DNA from: RHLJ01 sp040222455
GTDB lineage: Bacteria; Bacteroidota; Rhodothermia; Balneolales; Balneolaceae
Assembly (NCBI GenBank): GCA_040222455.1
Contig: JAVKDD010000014.1
Location: 1 to 64,000 of the forward strand
Direction of reading: 5' to 3'
Length of the DNA: 64,000 bases
The translations under genes and the position numbers were made by a program. Each line of letters starts with the position of its first letter. The first letter of the stretch is position 1. A model generated the notes under the pieces. The model was not told the DNA's origin, made no database searches, and saw only the letters and a list, made by a program, of their open reading frames with translations. Below, one piece after another: positions 17,932-26,933 of the stretch.

Positions 17932-19134
17932 ATGAAAAAACTATATAAATATCTACTGATCGGATTCTTGAGTATTACTCTAACTCCTATCAACTCTTTC
18001 TCTCAATCAATTGATACTAACCGTATGAATCGCGATATCAATATTATGGAGAATATTCTTGGCGAACTTTTTAAGTCGCAAATTTCTTCTTCAAGTGACG
18101 GAACTGTAATTATTAATTCCCGAGGCTTTGGTGGGGGAAATTCTACTAGAGGTACTTATTTACCTGGATTTGGCGTCATTTTTATGGTATCGAAACCAAC
18201 ACAGAATCTTTTTCCAGCAAGATCAGGGAGTGGAAGTAATTCAAGTAATTATGTTTTTTACTACAATACTAATAGCGATGAAAATCTTGAAATTGATCAA
18301 GAATCGGTAACAACTCGAATCAAAGAATTTCTAAGAGATTATGCCTCTACTATTGGTCAGCTTAAAAAGGAAGACAAGGTGATGGTAATATACGGTTCTA
18401 AGTCTAATCTCTCTGAGGCTCTTTATTACCGCATGACAGCAAACTCGGGAACGGTTTCGTCTGACAAAAAAGAGGCACTCCCTGTTATTTCGGTATCGGC
18501 AATGGTTAGTGATTTGTCAGATTATCGTTCTGGTAAACTTAATTCTAGTAACTTTGATAGCCGCTTAGCTGTTGCAACTTCCGAAAACAAGGAATACCTC
18601 GATTTAAAAGTAATGGGCAACATTTTTGAAACCGCTTTAAAAGAGCAAGAGAAAGAAGCATTCAGAATTTCGGGAAGTGTTGATTATCTAATGCTAGACA
18701 ATTTTGGCGCTCTTTATTCAATAGATGTTCGTTACGATGAATTTGGCCGATCAGCTTCAGTGATTTGGGAGGTTGAAGGAAGACTTCGTTCTCGTCTTAA
18801 TGCCGAAAAAGCTGTACTTGAACAGGCTCAAAATAATGAACGTGTAGAGGCTTCTGAACAGGAGAAACGTAAGCAAGAATTAGAAAAGAAGATTTCTACC
18901 GCATACACCAACTTAGTTTCAAATATCAAAGAGTATATTGTTGATTATGGAAGAACATTAAATTCTCTTTCTAGTGATCAATTTCTACTTCTCACCATCA
19001 ATATTAATGGTCGATACGAGAATATTCCTGGCCGACTTGATATCCAGATTAAAAAGTCTGTACTAGAGCAACTTGACAAAGGATCCATTTCAAGAGAGCA
19101 AGCTTTAGAAAAAGTTGTTTTAACCGAATACTAG
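17932..19134 (+). CDS. Secreted hypothetical protein of the sigma/anti-sigma operon
   Basis: 400 residues with a signal peptide ('MKKLYKYLLIGFLSITLTP', cleavage near SFS-QS). No family recognised. The mature part begins with an Asn/Met-rich helix, a Gly/Ser/Asn-rich low-complexity patch at about 65-105, and alternating beta and helical segments; a charged helix at about 290-325 ('EQAQNNERVEASEQEKRKQE') looks like a coiled coil. It starts 15 nt after the putative anti-sigma factor, so it may be the signal sensed, a co-factor, or the envelope component controlled by the pair. A strong terminator follows. Confidence 0.7.
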   Translation: MKKLYKYLLIGFLSITLTPINSFSQSIDTNRMNRDINIMENILGELFKSQISSSSDGTVIINSRGFGGGNSTRGTYLPGFGVIFMVSKPTQNLFPARSGSGSNSSNYVFYYNTNSDENLEIDQESVTTRIKEFLRDYASTIGQLKKEDKVMVIYGSKSNLSEALYYRMTANSGTVSSDKKEALPVISVSAMVSDLSDYRSGKLNSSNFDSRLAVATSENKEYLDLKVMGNIFETALKEQEKEAFRISGSVDYLMLDNFGALYSIDVRYDEFGRSASVIWEVEGRLRSRLNAEKAVLEQAQNNERVEASEQEKRKQELEKKISTAYTNLVSNIKEYIVDYGRTLNSLSSDQFLLLTININGRYENIPGRLDIQIKKSVLEQLDKGSISREQALEKVVLTEY

Positions 19135-19153
19135 TTTTACCCCTGTAAGCCTG

Positions 19154-19187
19154 AGCCGCATTAATTCATTTTGATGCGGCTTTTTTT
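19154..19187 (+). terminator. Rho-independent terminator of the sigma operon
   Basis: Perfect 8-bp stem AGCCGCAT (19154-19161) and ATGCGGCT (19174-19181) with a 12-base loop, followed by a T-run. It ends transcription 20 nt after the secreted protein's stop. Confidence 0.85.
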
Positions 19188-19202
19188 GTTCTCGTTTTCA
19201 GT

Positions 19203-19748
19203 ATGTTTGCAAGTATGATGAAATTAAATCTTGGCTGTGGCACAGATATTAAGAAAGGATGGATAAATTTAGATATTGCAGATCTACAAGGAGTAGACGT
19301 GGTTCATGATATTAATGAGCTCCCGCTTCCATTTCAAGATAATTCTATAGACTACATATTAGCTCAGGATATACTTGAGCACCTTGAATACGCTAAATTA
19401 CTCAAAGACCTCCATAGAGTTATGAAGCCCAATTCTGTTATTGAAATAAGAGTTCCTCATTTTACTTCTCGATATAATTTCAATGACCCCACTCATCTGA
19501 AAATGTTTTCATCCAAAACGATGGATTTTTTTGTGCGTGGAGCTTCTTATGGTCGGGATTATTATTTCGATTTTCATTTTTCTGAAAATACCCACACCAG
19601 AATCCATTTTGAAAAAGGCATCTACCTCTGGAATTATCTGATCGAACCTCTCATCAATTTCTCGAAACAAACTCGCACTTTTTATGAAGCTACTTTTTTA
19701 TCTCGCCTATTTCCTGCGGGCATGATGAGTGTGAAACTCAAAAAGTAA
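19203..19748 (+). CDS. SAM-dependent methyltransferase (class I)
   Basis: 181 residues. The SAM-binding 'LNLGCGTDIKKGWINLDI' motif lies at the very start and 'YILAQDILEHLEYAKLLKDL' is the DILEH-type post-motif II. Proteins of this form often act in polysaccharide or glycolipid clusters, but there are no such neighbours. Family members usually begin 'MKLNLGCG', so ATG 19218 is an equally likely start; no clear ribosome-binding site decides. The 3' end overlaps the convergent aat gene by 11 nt. Confidence 0.8.
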   Translation: MFASMMKLNLGCGTDIKKGWINLDIADLQGVDVVHDINELPLPFQDNSIDYILAQDILEHLEYAKLLKDLHRVMKPNSVIEIRVPHFTSRYNFNDPTHLKMFSSKTMDFFVRGASYGRDYYFDFHFSENTHTRIHFEKGIYLWNYLIEPLINFSKQTRTFYEATFLSRLFPAGMMSVKLKK

Positions 19749-20322
19749 ATTTCTTTTCTTCTTTCATTGCCTCAAGAAGTCTCTGTTGATATTCTTCTGC
19801 ATCAATTTCTATACATCCAAACTGGGCTAAATGATCGGTATAGAATTGAGTGTCCCAGAGTTTGAATCCATTTTTCTTCAAAATATGGTAGCAAAAAAAT
19901 AAGGCTACTTTGTCCGCTTCTGGTTCTATTTTGAACATACTTTCTCCGAAGAAAGCTGCCTTTAAACTAACTCCATACAGTCCGCCAACAAGCTTTTTAC
20001 CCAAATATACTTCTACGCTATGAGCATGCCCAGCTTGATTAAGAACATCATAGGAATTCAAAATTAAATCGTTGATCCATGTGGTCTCTCGATTAGCACA
20101 AGATTGTGCTACTTCTCGAAATTGAGTATCAACCTTCACATCGAATTTTCGTTGCCGAATAATCCGTTTAACATTTTTAGACACATGAAACCCTTCGATT
20201 GGGATGATTCCTCTTTGTGACGCTGAGTACCAATCAACATCATCTGAATCCCGACTTTCTGCCATCGGGAAAATTCCTTGGGCGTACGCAGAAAGAAGAG
20301 CTTCTGGTGGAATTATTTTCAT
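19738..20322 (-). CDS. aat: Leucyl/phenylalanyl-tRNA-protein transferase
   Basis: 194 residues from ATG 20322; a TTG at 20340 would extend it by six. It adds Leu or Phe to proteins with N-terminal Lys/Arg and so marks them for the N-end rule pathway. Recognised by 'YAQGIFPMAE' near residue 14, 'WYSASQRGIIPIEGFHVSK' near 33, 'VEVYLGKKLVGGLYGVSLKA' near 105 and 'FFGESMFK'. It is shorter than E. coli Aat mainly at both ends. No clpS is nearby. Confidence 0.9.
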   Translation of the reverse strand: MKIIPPEALLSAYAQGIFPMAESRDSDDVDWYSASQRGIIPIEGFHVSKNVKRIIRQRKFDVKVDTQFREVAQSCANRETTWINDLILNSYDVLNQAGHAHSVEVYLGKKLVGGLYGVSLKAAFFGESMFKIEPEADKVALFFCYHILKKNGFKLWDTQFYTDHLAQFGCIEIDAEEYQQRLLEAMKEEKKFTF

Positions 20323-20405
20323 TTGAATAAAAGTTCGCAACGCACTTTTAAAACAATCTCATAAATAATCTTGAGATTGCTTTGCATTGCTCGCAAATAT
20401 TTTAG

Positions 20406-22820
20406 TTAAAACTCACAATACAACATTGGTCCAGAGCCAATCGGTGAGCCCGGAGGTGGAGAAAGAGAACTCGGTGCTTCAAATTCTTCCGGATCGTCTA
20501 AATAGGCCTCAATCATACTCGCAGACTGCATTGCTATAGGACTTTCCTCCATTTCGATTAGCATCTCTTCAAGTTCAACCAATTTTGCAAATACAATTGC
20601 CTTGGTTAGTGGGTTTGCCTGATTTGTAGCATGAAGTTGAATCAAGTTCACAACCACTAAATGATTTACTACTTTTTGGATGGAGTCATGGTAATCATCT
20701 CCTAATTTATTCCCCCAAGTTGCTTCCACTAATTCATCAATGGTTTCTTCTAGGCTTAGGTTGTTATCTCGAATTCCATATTCCACTAGTCGATTCGCTC
20801 TTTGAGCATTTAAGATTAAACTAATTGGAATATTTGCGGCCGTTTGAGCAATTCCAAGTGCATCAAGCGAAGGTCCGGTATTTCCTCTGAAAAGTTCTCT
20901 TGAACCGGAAATACCTGCTGGTCGAGTCGGTATCAAATCTAAAATGTTTTCTGGCAAGGCTAGCACATCAGGATCAATCGCTCTCAACATTTCCTGTAGC
21001 GCTTTACGCTGTGTTCCTACGTCAACAATCTCTGGTGTTGGCTGATTATCACCTCTAAGTTTATAAGAATAATCTAAACCTCCAATCAGTTTTACAGTGC
21101 CTTCCAATTGGTAACGGTGAAATAAATAAATGGGAACTAATACATCTTCAAGCTCAGACATTGAGGTGCCCATAGGGATGTTTGCTTCTCCAAAATTATC
21201 CAGCGCAATTTTCCGTACTTCTAATATGTGTGACAGCTGAGAAGAAGGGTCATTTCCATATTCCCATAGATGAGCATATGGATGCGCACCACCTTGTGGG
21301 CGGGCATCGCTATCTGAAATATATTTTAGTCCTTCAGCATGCGCATTTTCCAAAATTTCATTTAACGCTTCTGCTTCATTAGTTCCTTCTGGGAAATCCT
21401 GATATCCAAACTCAATAGTAACTTTATCCCAATCTCCGATTTTATCGTCATAAGCATCACTTAAATCAAGTTTTCCATTTTTGATATCAACTTTTGGATG
21501 AGGATAATCCATAACCGAAGCACGATCATTTACGCTTGCTGCAAAGTTATGATAGATGCCTAAAGTATGACCAATTTCGTGTGCCGATAGTTGTTGAATT
21601 CTTGCAAGAGCCATTTCCAGCATTCTTGGATCTTCATCTGCCCCTTCAGCAAAAGGAGCAAGTAATCCGGTAGCAATCATATAATCCTGCCGAACCCGCA
21701 ACGAACCAAGCAGAACATTCCCTTTGATAATTTCGCCAGTTCTTGGATCAACTACAGAACCCCCATAAGACCATCCACGAGTTGATCGATGTACCCAGTT
21801 AATTACGTTATATCTGATATCCAGTGGATGTGCATCATCTGGTAATACTTTAACCTGAAATGCGTCTTTGTAACCTGCTGCTTCAAAAGCTTGATTCCAC
21901 CAACGTCCACCTTCGAGCAGTGCGCTTCTTACCGGTTCTGGTGTTCCGTTATCTAAATAATAGATAATTGGTTCAACTGCTTCACTCATTTCTGCATTTG
22001 GGTTCTTCTTTTCTAAGCGATGTCGGTTGATAAAGCGAACCGTCATTGGTTCATCAATTGGGGAAGCATAATCCATAAATGAAGTGTTATAAAAACCTCC
22101 TCGTGGATCAAATAATCGAGTTTTATAATTATCATCCGGTAGTTCTACAAATGAATGGTGCTGCCGAACCGTGATGGAAGTAGGAGATGGCACTACCGAG
22201 CGAACTTGTCCTCCAGGACTGCTCCCACCAAAAGTAAGCATGGTTTCGAACTCAGAATTTTTAGGGAAGTTAAATGTTCCTTCGGCGTACAATGATGATC
22301 GATTTTTGTCGAGATTGTAATTTCCTTCTCCTTGTCTACGCAGAGTTTCAGTTATACCATGGGCATCTTGCATCAAAAACGGTGTTAAATCAATCAAATA
22401 ACTTCCGCTTTCTTCGGCTTCGATCTTAAAACCATGAAGAATAGATGATGCAAATGCTTCGCGTACCGATTTCTTTTCGAGTTCGTTATCCGAGCGTGCG
22501 ATATATTCGAGATTCGGCTGAACTAGCATCAACTTCGAGCCCCGCTTTTCAAAGTAAACGACTCTTTGTCCTCCCTGCTGGCTTCGATCTAAGCCAATGT
22601 CATTGGAGCCAACCCCTGCAGCCAGATAATTAGCATATAGAAACTGTTCGTTTAGCTCATCAACTTTTAACCAAAGCTGATCTCCTGCTTCGTCATAATA
22701 ATAATCGAAGTAGCCTTCTGTGACTGTAAGTCCTTCTGTTTTCTCTTTGATGGAAGGTATTTGTGCAAAAGTAGTTGCTGAAAATAAAATCCCAAAAAGG
22801 AGGAGCGTAGCACGTTTCAT
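20406..22820 (-). CDS. Secreted zinc-dependent metalloprotease (DUF5117/DUF4953 type)
   Basis: 804 residues with a signal peptide (cleavage near TFA-QI). The zinc motif 'HEIGHTLGIYHNF' lies at about 413-425, with the third ligand expected in 'SVMDYPHPK'. The preceding DUF5117-like part ('FEKRGSKLMLVQPN', 'FINRHRLEKKNP', 'NVINWVHRSTRGWSYGGSV') and the helical DUF4953-like C-terminus are typical of large Bacteroidota-type periplasmic or surface metalloproteases. Substrates are unknown. The message starts within a 14-bp hairpin (22821-22867) whose 3' arm abuts the ATG, suggesting translational control. Confidence 0.88.
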   Translation of the reverse strand: MKRATLLLFGILFSATTFAQIPSIKEKTEGLTVTEGYFDYYYDEAGDQLWLKVDELNEQFLYANYLAAGVGSNDIGLDRSQQGGQRVVYFEKRGSKLMLVQPNLEYIARSDNELEKKSVREAFASSILHGFKIEAEESGSYLIDLTPFLMQDAHGITETLRRQGEGNYNLDKNRSSLYAEGTFNFPKNSEFETMLTFGGSSPGGQVRSVVPSPTSITVRQHHSFVELPDDNYKTRLFDPRGGFYNTSFMDYASPIDEPMTVRFINRHRLEKKNPNAEMSEAVEPIIYYLDNGTPEPVRSALLEGGRWWNQAFEAAGYKDAFQVKVLPDDAHPLDIRYNVINWVHRSTRGWSYGGSVVDPRTGEIIKGNVLLGSLRVRQDYMIATGLLAPFAEGADEDPRMLEMALARIQQLSAHEIGHTLGIYHNFAASVNDRASVMDYPHPKVDIKNGKLDLSDAYDDKIGDWDKVTIEFGYQDFPEGTNEAEALNEILENAHAEGLKYISDSDARPQGGAHPYAHLWEYGNDPSSQLSHILEVRKIALDNFGEANIPMGTSMSELEDVLVPIYLFHRYQLEGTVKLIGGLDYSYKLRGDNQPTPEIVDVGTQRKALQEMLRAIDPDVLALPENILDLIPTRPAGISGSRELFRGNTGPSLDALGIAQTAANIPISLILNAQRANRLVEYGIRDNNLSLEETIDELVEATWGNKLGDDYHDSIQKVVNHLVVVNLIQLHATNQANPLTKAIVFAKLVELEEMLIEMEESPIAMQSASMIEAYLDDPEEFEAPSSLSPPPGSPIGSGPMLYCEF

Positions 22821-22867
22821 AAATCTCTTTTCTTGTTGTTGAATTGAACCTTTAAGAAAAGAGATTT
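22821..22867 (-). promoter_or_regulatory. 5'-leader hairpin abutting the metalloprotease start codon
   Basis: In gene orientation, AAATCTCTTTTCTT pairs perfectly with AAGAAAAGAGATTT over 14 bp around a 19-base loop, and the second arm ends directly at the ATG. The purine-rich arm is also the only candidate ribosome-binding site, so folding would hide it. The stem is A/U-rich and could melt with temperature or be opened by a protein. Confidence 0.6.
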
Positions 22868-23046
22868 TTGTGGGATTTAAAATGGGTAATGAGGGTTTTT
22901 ACAACGCAAATAATTTATTACTTCTCGAGAATAAGGTTTCAGGATTTTTTTAGGAATGTTTGTACGGATTTTAAAAAAACCAGACACTTTTTCGTAAACC
23001 AAAGTCTATCCATTAGAAAATGTATCAAGTTCAGGATAACGATAAA

Positions 23047-24381
23047 TTATAAAATCTCTTTCTTCTTCATTCTGGCGAAATAATCTTTTGCAGCATCCAT
23101 CACTTTTGGGGAAAGTAAAAGTGCACAGGTCATGGTTGGAATTGCCATTACTGCGTACATTCCATCTATCAAGTTAATGATGGCAGAGATACTGGCGGTT
23201 GCTCCTAGCAGAATCGAACCAACGTAAAATAAATTATACCACTTTTGACGCTGAGCACCGGCAAGAAAACCAAGACATTTTGTACCATAATAGGAATAGG
23301 TGAAAAGAGAACTAGCAGCAAAAATAGTAACACTGATCATGAGTAAGTAAACGCCTGGGGTTCCAAGCGCTTCCTCAAAGGCAGAAGCAGTAAGTGTTAT
23401 TCCATTTTCATCGCCGGTTTTCCAAACGTCGGTGACTAAAATTGCGAGGGCAGTCATTGTACAAACTACAAGAGTATCGATGAAAGGTCCCATCATTGCA
23501 ACCAGACCTTCCCGTACCGGCTCTTTCGTTTTTGCAGCTCCGTGAGCAAGTGTGGCAGTACCAATTCCAGCTTCGTTCGAAAACGCTGCTCTTCGAACGC
23601 CTAAAATAACTAGTGCCCCAACGGCTCCACCCATTGCGGCATCAGCAGTGAAAGCATCTGTTACAATCAGTAATAAATATTCGCCTAATACATCAAAATG
23701 GATTCCTAAAATGGTAAGCACACAGGCAACATAAAGTACAACCATTGATGGGACCATTTTACTGGCTACTTTTCCGATTCTCTTAATCCCCCCAAAAATT
23801 ACCGTTCCAACAATTAGTAAAATGACAATACCTGTAATTAAATCGGTGCCAAAATGATTGTTCGGATCCGCTAATCCATTAGGTACTAAAATCACATCTC
23901 GAATGGCTTGATTTAATTGATTTGCCTGGAAAACCGGAAGCGCGCCAAACATTCCTGCAACAGCGAAAAGAACCGCTAATGGCTTCCATTTTTTCCCAAG
24001 GCCTTCCACAATCATATACATTGTTCCTCCTTGAATGTGACCATTGGAGTCTTTTCCACGGTACATAATGGAAAGCGTACAAGTAAAGAATTTGGTTGCA
24101 ATACCAACAATTGCGCTCATCCACATCCAGAAAACAGCACCCGGTCCACCCATAGCAATTGCAACCGCAACACCGCTAATATTTCCTAAACCAATTGTTG
24201 CAGCGAGGGCACTGGAAAGGGCCTCAAAGTGGTTAATATCGCCCGGGTCGTTTGGATCGTCATATTTTCCTCTTAATATATTTACTGCATGTCCAAAGTA
24301 CCGGTATGGGGTCATGCGTGAATAAATCATGAAATATATGCCGCCGCCACAAAGCAAAACAACAAGCGGTGTGCCCCACAT
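23047..24381 (-). CDS. Alanine/glycine:cation symporter (AGCS family)
   Basis: 444 residues with about ten hydrophobic segments. Family signatures include 'HFEALSSALAATIGLGNISGVAVA', cut here as positions about 49-72, 'IMYRGKDSNGHIQGGTMYM' and 'AAFSNEAGIGTATLAHGAA'. It imports alanine or glycine with Na+ or H+. The ATG at 24381 starts inside the conserved 'FMWGTPLVVLL' helix; the frame continues upstream with family-like residues (ENILSAFSSF) to a stop near 24465 but has no ATG, GTG or TTG, so a non-standard start such as ATT or a truncated N-terminus is possible. Confidence 0.88.
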   Translation of the reverse strand: MWGTPLVVLLCGGGIYFMIYSRMTPYRYFGHAVNILRGKYDDPNDPGDINHFEALSSALAATIGLGNISGVAVAIAMGGPGAVFWMWMSAIVGIATKFFTCTLSIMYRGKDSNGHIQGGTMYMIVEGLGKKWKPLAVLFAVAGMFGALPVFQANQLNQAIRDVILVPNGLADPNNHFGTDLITGIVILLIVGTVIFGGIKRIGKVASKMVPSMVVLYVACVLTILGIHFDVLGEYLLLIVTDAFTADAAMGGAVGALVILGVRRAAFSNEAGIGTATLAHGAAKTKEPVREGLVAMMGPFIDTLVVCTMTALAILVTDVWKTGDENGITLTASAFEEALGTPGVYLLMISVTIFAASSLFTYSYYGTKCLGFLAGAQRQKWYNLFYVGSILLGATASISAIINLIDGMYAVMAIPTMTCALLLSPKVMDAAKDYFARMKKKEIL

Positions 24382-24522
24382 AAAGGATGAAAAAGCTGAT
24401 AAAATATTCTCTATAGTTTCCAGAGTCTTAGGGTTTGTTTCAAATGAATTGGTAAAAATAACTGCGCTAAGCTACTAAAAGTTGCTTCAACTCTATAATA
24501 AATCTTCTTTTTTGATTAATGC

Positions 24523-25197
24523 TTAGCCAAGAGCAAAAAATTTGGCGATCCCATTAATAACAAACTGAACTCCAATTGCCAGTGCAATAAATCCCATCAT
24601 TCGTGTAATAACGGTCATTCCGGATTTTCCGATCAGTTTATTAAGCCAAGGTGCTACCCGAAGAATTGCCCACGCCATCAGGGCCACTAGAAAAACGGCA
24701 ACACCATTAATAATAAAATCTACTACTCCAGTAGCTTGAGATCCAAACCCAATAACTACTGCAATACTTCCGGGCCCAGAAAGCAATGGCATTGCAAGGG
24801 GGCTGAAAGAAACATCCTCTTTTTCCATTGCCGCTTCTTGGTCTTCACTTGAAAGTTTTCTTCCTCCCGTTTCTGGGTTAAGCATTGAAAAACCGGCTCT
24901 CATAATTACTAGTCCCCCAGCAATTCTAATTCCTGGCAAGCTAATTCCAAAAAAACTCAGAATATAAGTCCCAGCTAATAAGAAAATAATGAGTACGAAA
25001 AACATATATATACTTGCTTTTCGAGCGGTAACTGCTTTTTCTTTGTCAGATTCCTGTTCCGTTAAGGTCATAAAAACAGGCATAGCAGTAAGTGGGTTCA
25101 CAACTGAAAATAAAGAGGTGAAACTTGCTATTAATAATGCTGCAGTTCCCATAACCTCTGTCGACAGAGGGATAATATCTTTTAAAAAATCTTCCAT
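24523..25197 (-). CDS. MarC family membrane protein
   Basis: 224 residues with six hydrophobic helices. 'LFSVVNPLTAMPVFMTLT' near residue 29, 'GGLVIMRAGFSML' near 90 and 'SFSPLAMPLLSGPGSIAVVIGF' near 127 are MarC (NAAT) signatures. Despite the name, MarC is not shown to give multiple antibiotic resistance; some relatives export or import amino acids. Single gene, divergent from the GAF protein with 119 nt between. Confidence 0.88.
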   Translation of the reverse strand: MEDFLKDIIPLSTEVMGTAALLIASFTSLFSVVNPLTAMPVFMTLTEQESDKEKAVTARKASIYMFFVLIIFLLAGTYILSFFGISLPGIRIAGGLVIMRAGFSMLNPETGGRKLSSEDQEAAMEKEDVSFSPLAMPLLSGPGSIAVVIGFGSQATGVVDFIINGVAVFLVALMAWAILRVAPWLNKLIGKSGMTVITRMMGFIALAIGVQFVINGIAKFFALG

Positions 25198-25316
25198 GTT
25201 TAAAGATACGGAAGGTTTTCAGGAATTCTATATCATCTATTTTAGGTTTTTATCAAAGCTTAACTTTATTTACTCAACTATTCTTTTATTTTCGTATTCA
25301 ATTAATTGAAACAAGT

Positions 25317-25793
25317 ATGACAACAACTGAAGCTACTTCTTTAAGAGAAAAAATCCTTTCCACAACTGAGGAAATTGTGGGTAGGAATATTACCCGAAAT
25401 GAAAAGCTATTTGCAATATGTGAATTGCTCGAAGACGAAGTTCCAACTTTTAATTGGGTTGGGTTTTATATCGCCGACCCAGAAGGAAAGGATGAATTGG
25501 TATTAGGTCCCTTTGTAGGGGCTAGCACCGATCATACTCGCATTCCTTTTGGAAAAGGAATTTGTGGTCAAGTAGCACTATCTCATGAAACTTTTATTGC
25601 TCAAGATGTTCATGCCCAGGAAAACTACTTATCTTGTAGTATTGATGTTCAGTCTGAAATTGTAGTTCCAATTATGGTTGGTGATGAGTTCGTTGCTCAA
25701 CTTGATATAGACTCTAATACTAAAAACTCAATCACAGAGGAACAAAAAGTTATCCTTGAAGACATTTGCGACTTACTCGCTAACGAATTTTAA
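25317..25793 (+). CDS. GAF-domain protein, free methionine-R-sulfoxide reductase-like
   Basis: 158 residues forming one GAF domain. 'VGFYIADPEGKDELVLGPFVG', 'FGKGICGQVALSHETFIAQDV' and 'SCSIDVQSEIVVPIMVGDEF' follow free methionine-R-sulfoxide reductase (MsrC). By alignment the catalytic Cys ('LSCS') and one resolving Cys ('GICG') are present, but the other Cys, expected in an 'ACxRI' motif, is His/Thr here ('STDHTRI'). It may still be a reductase with a two-Cys mechanism, or only a ligand-binding GAF protein. Confidence 0.75.
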   Translation: MTTTEATSLREKILSTTEEIVGRNITRNEKLFAICELLEDEVPTFNWVGFYIADPEGKDELVLGPFVGASTDHTRIPFGKGICGQVALSHETFIAQDVHAQENYLSCSIDVQSEIVVPIMVGDEFVAQLDIDSNTKNSITEEQKVILEDICDLLANEF

Positions 25794-25809
25794 TCTTAAA
25801 ACTAATCCC

Positions 25810-26163
25810 ATGAGTTCCTATCCATTAACAGATGAAACCGCCATTGATGTACTCTTATTTTGGATTGAAAGTACCGATGGGAGTATTTCTTTTGCTGAAC
25901 AAAGTGCCGTTAAACGTGTTCTTTCGAATATGCAATATACACTCGATACTTATCATAAAACCTTAAGTCAAATTGGGGCTATGAGTACCGAAAATGTTCG
26001 TGAGCTTGTTGAGGAAGCGATCGTATATATCCGTTCTAACTTTAGCGACGATGGAAAAAAACTCACCTATAGCTTACTCGATACGATTGCCAATTGTGAG
26101 GGTAAAATTTCTTCTGATCAGAATGAAAAATTTGAACGTTTAAAAAAGGAATTTGGGATTTAA
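25810..26163 (+). CDS. TerB-like helical protein
   Basis: 117 residues from ATG 25810 (the frame is open from a TTG at 25756 inside the GAF gene, which is unlikely to be used). An all-helical protein with the 'ESTDGSISFAEQSAVKRVL' acidic loop and 'DTIANCEGKISSDQNEKFERL' near the end, which resemble the repeated metal-binding acidic pockets of TerB/DjlA-N domains. It follows the GAF gene by 16 nt and probably shares its transcript. Function unknown. Confidence 0.65.
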   Translation: MSSYPLTDETAIDVLLFWIESTDGSISFAEQSAVKRVLSNMQYTLDTYHKTLSQIGAMSTENVRELVEEAIVYIRSNFSDDGKKLTYSLLDTIANCEGKISSDQNEKFERLKKEFGI

Positions 26164-26165
26164 CT

Positions 26166-26663
26166 TTAGTTTTTTGTTAAGCTTAGTACCCGATAATTAC
26201 TTATTACATATGTTACTTCATCATCAATTGCATCTTTGTAGTAGTCGATTGAAACTAGCTTAGGATACCCAATCTGACCATCATAACTGCCCTCCATCTC
26301 ATCCGCTATTAATGTCGCTTCTTTAAGTTTTTCGAAAAGCTGGTCCAGGTTTACAAATAGATCGGGATAAACTTCAATTAAGTTTTCCACCCCTTTATTT
26401 GTTTCAATCGTAAAATTTTCTCCTGTTTCGGGATTTTTTAAGGCAAATATGGAATCAGCCAAAACAACTATCTCAACTTTTCCAAAATTGGCACAATAGC
26501 ATTGCTCTTGAAATACAAAGGAGTAATCCATGACTTTATTTGCCTGCCATTTCTCAATGGCATCCTCTAATTTATCTATTTCATTATTAGTAACACCATC
26601 ATTATCACAGCTAGATAACATTGTAATAAGTAATAGTGGTATGAAAAGGTATTTTTTGTTCAT
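26166..26663 (-). CDS. DUF6174-type lipoprotein
   Basis: 165 residues with a lipobox 'LITMLSSC' (lipidated Cys near residue 19). The mature part has the layout of DUF6174 proteins: 'EKWQANKVMDYSFVFQEQCYC', a strand pair around 'VEIVVLADSIFAL', 'NLDQLFEKLKEA' and 'YDGQIGYPKLVSIDYYKDAIDDE'. Two cysteines (CYC) are conserved in that family. Function unknown; probably periplasmic or outer membrane. A 270-bp stretch without a recognisable feature separates it from the next gene. Confidence 0.7.
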   Translation of the reverse strand: MNKKYLFIPLLLITMLSSCDNDGVTNNEIDKLEDAIEKWQANKVMDYSFVFQEQCYCANFGKVEIVVLADSIFALKNPETGENFTIETNKGVENLIEVYPDLFVNLDQLFEKLKEATLIADEMEGSYDGQIGYPKLVSIDYYKDAIDDEVTYVISNYRVLSLTKN

Positions 26664-26933
26664 CGGTTTTAATAGTTTGTTGGATGTTGAATTACCAACT
26701 TTTTGTAGAAACTAACTACTCACATAAAGATGTGATATCCACTGAAACCTCACTCCATCAAACACTTTTTTTTACTGGGTAGCTGGTTGTTTAAGTTAAC
26801 TCTTCAACACTTATGCTAATCTTAAAAGCTTCCATTTCATAACCTTGTTTAAACTTGACCTTCTATTGCCAACCGCTTCAGAATTTTACTTTGGCTTTAA
26901 TTGTCTTCTTAAAAAAGTAAGACTGTTAAGTTG

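Noticed and set aside
26664..26933. Small RNA or gene in the 270-bp gap
   Set aside because: No open frame, hairpin with U-tract or tRNA-like pattern was seen.
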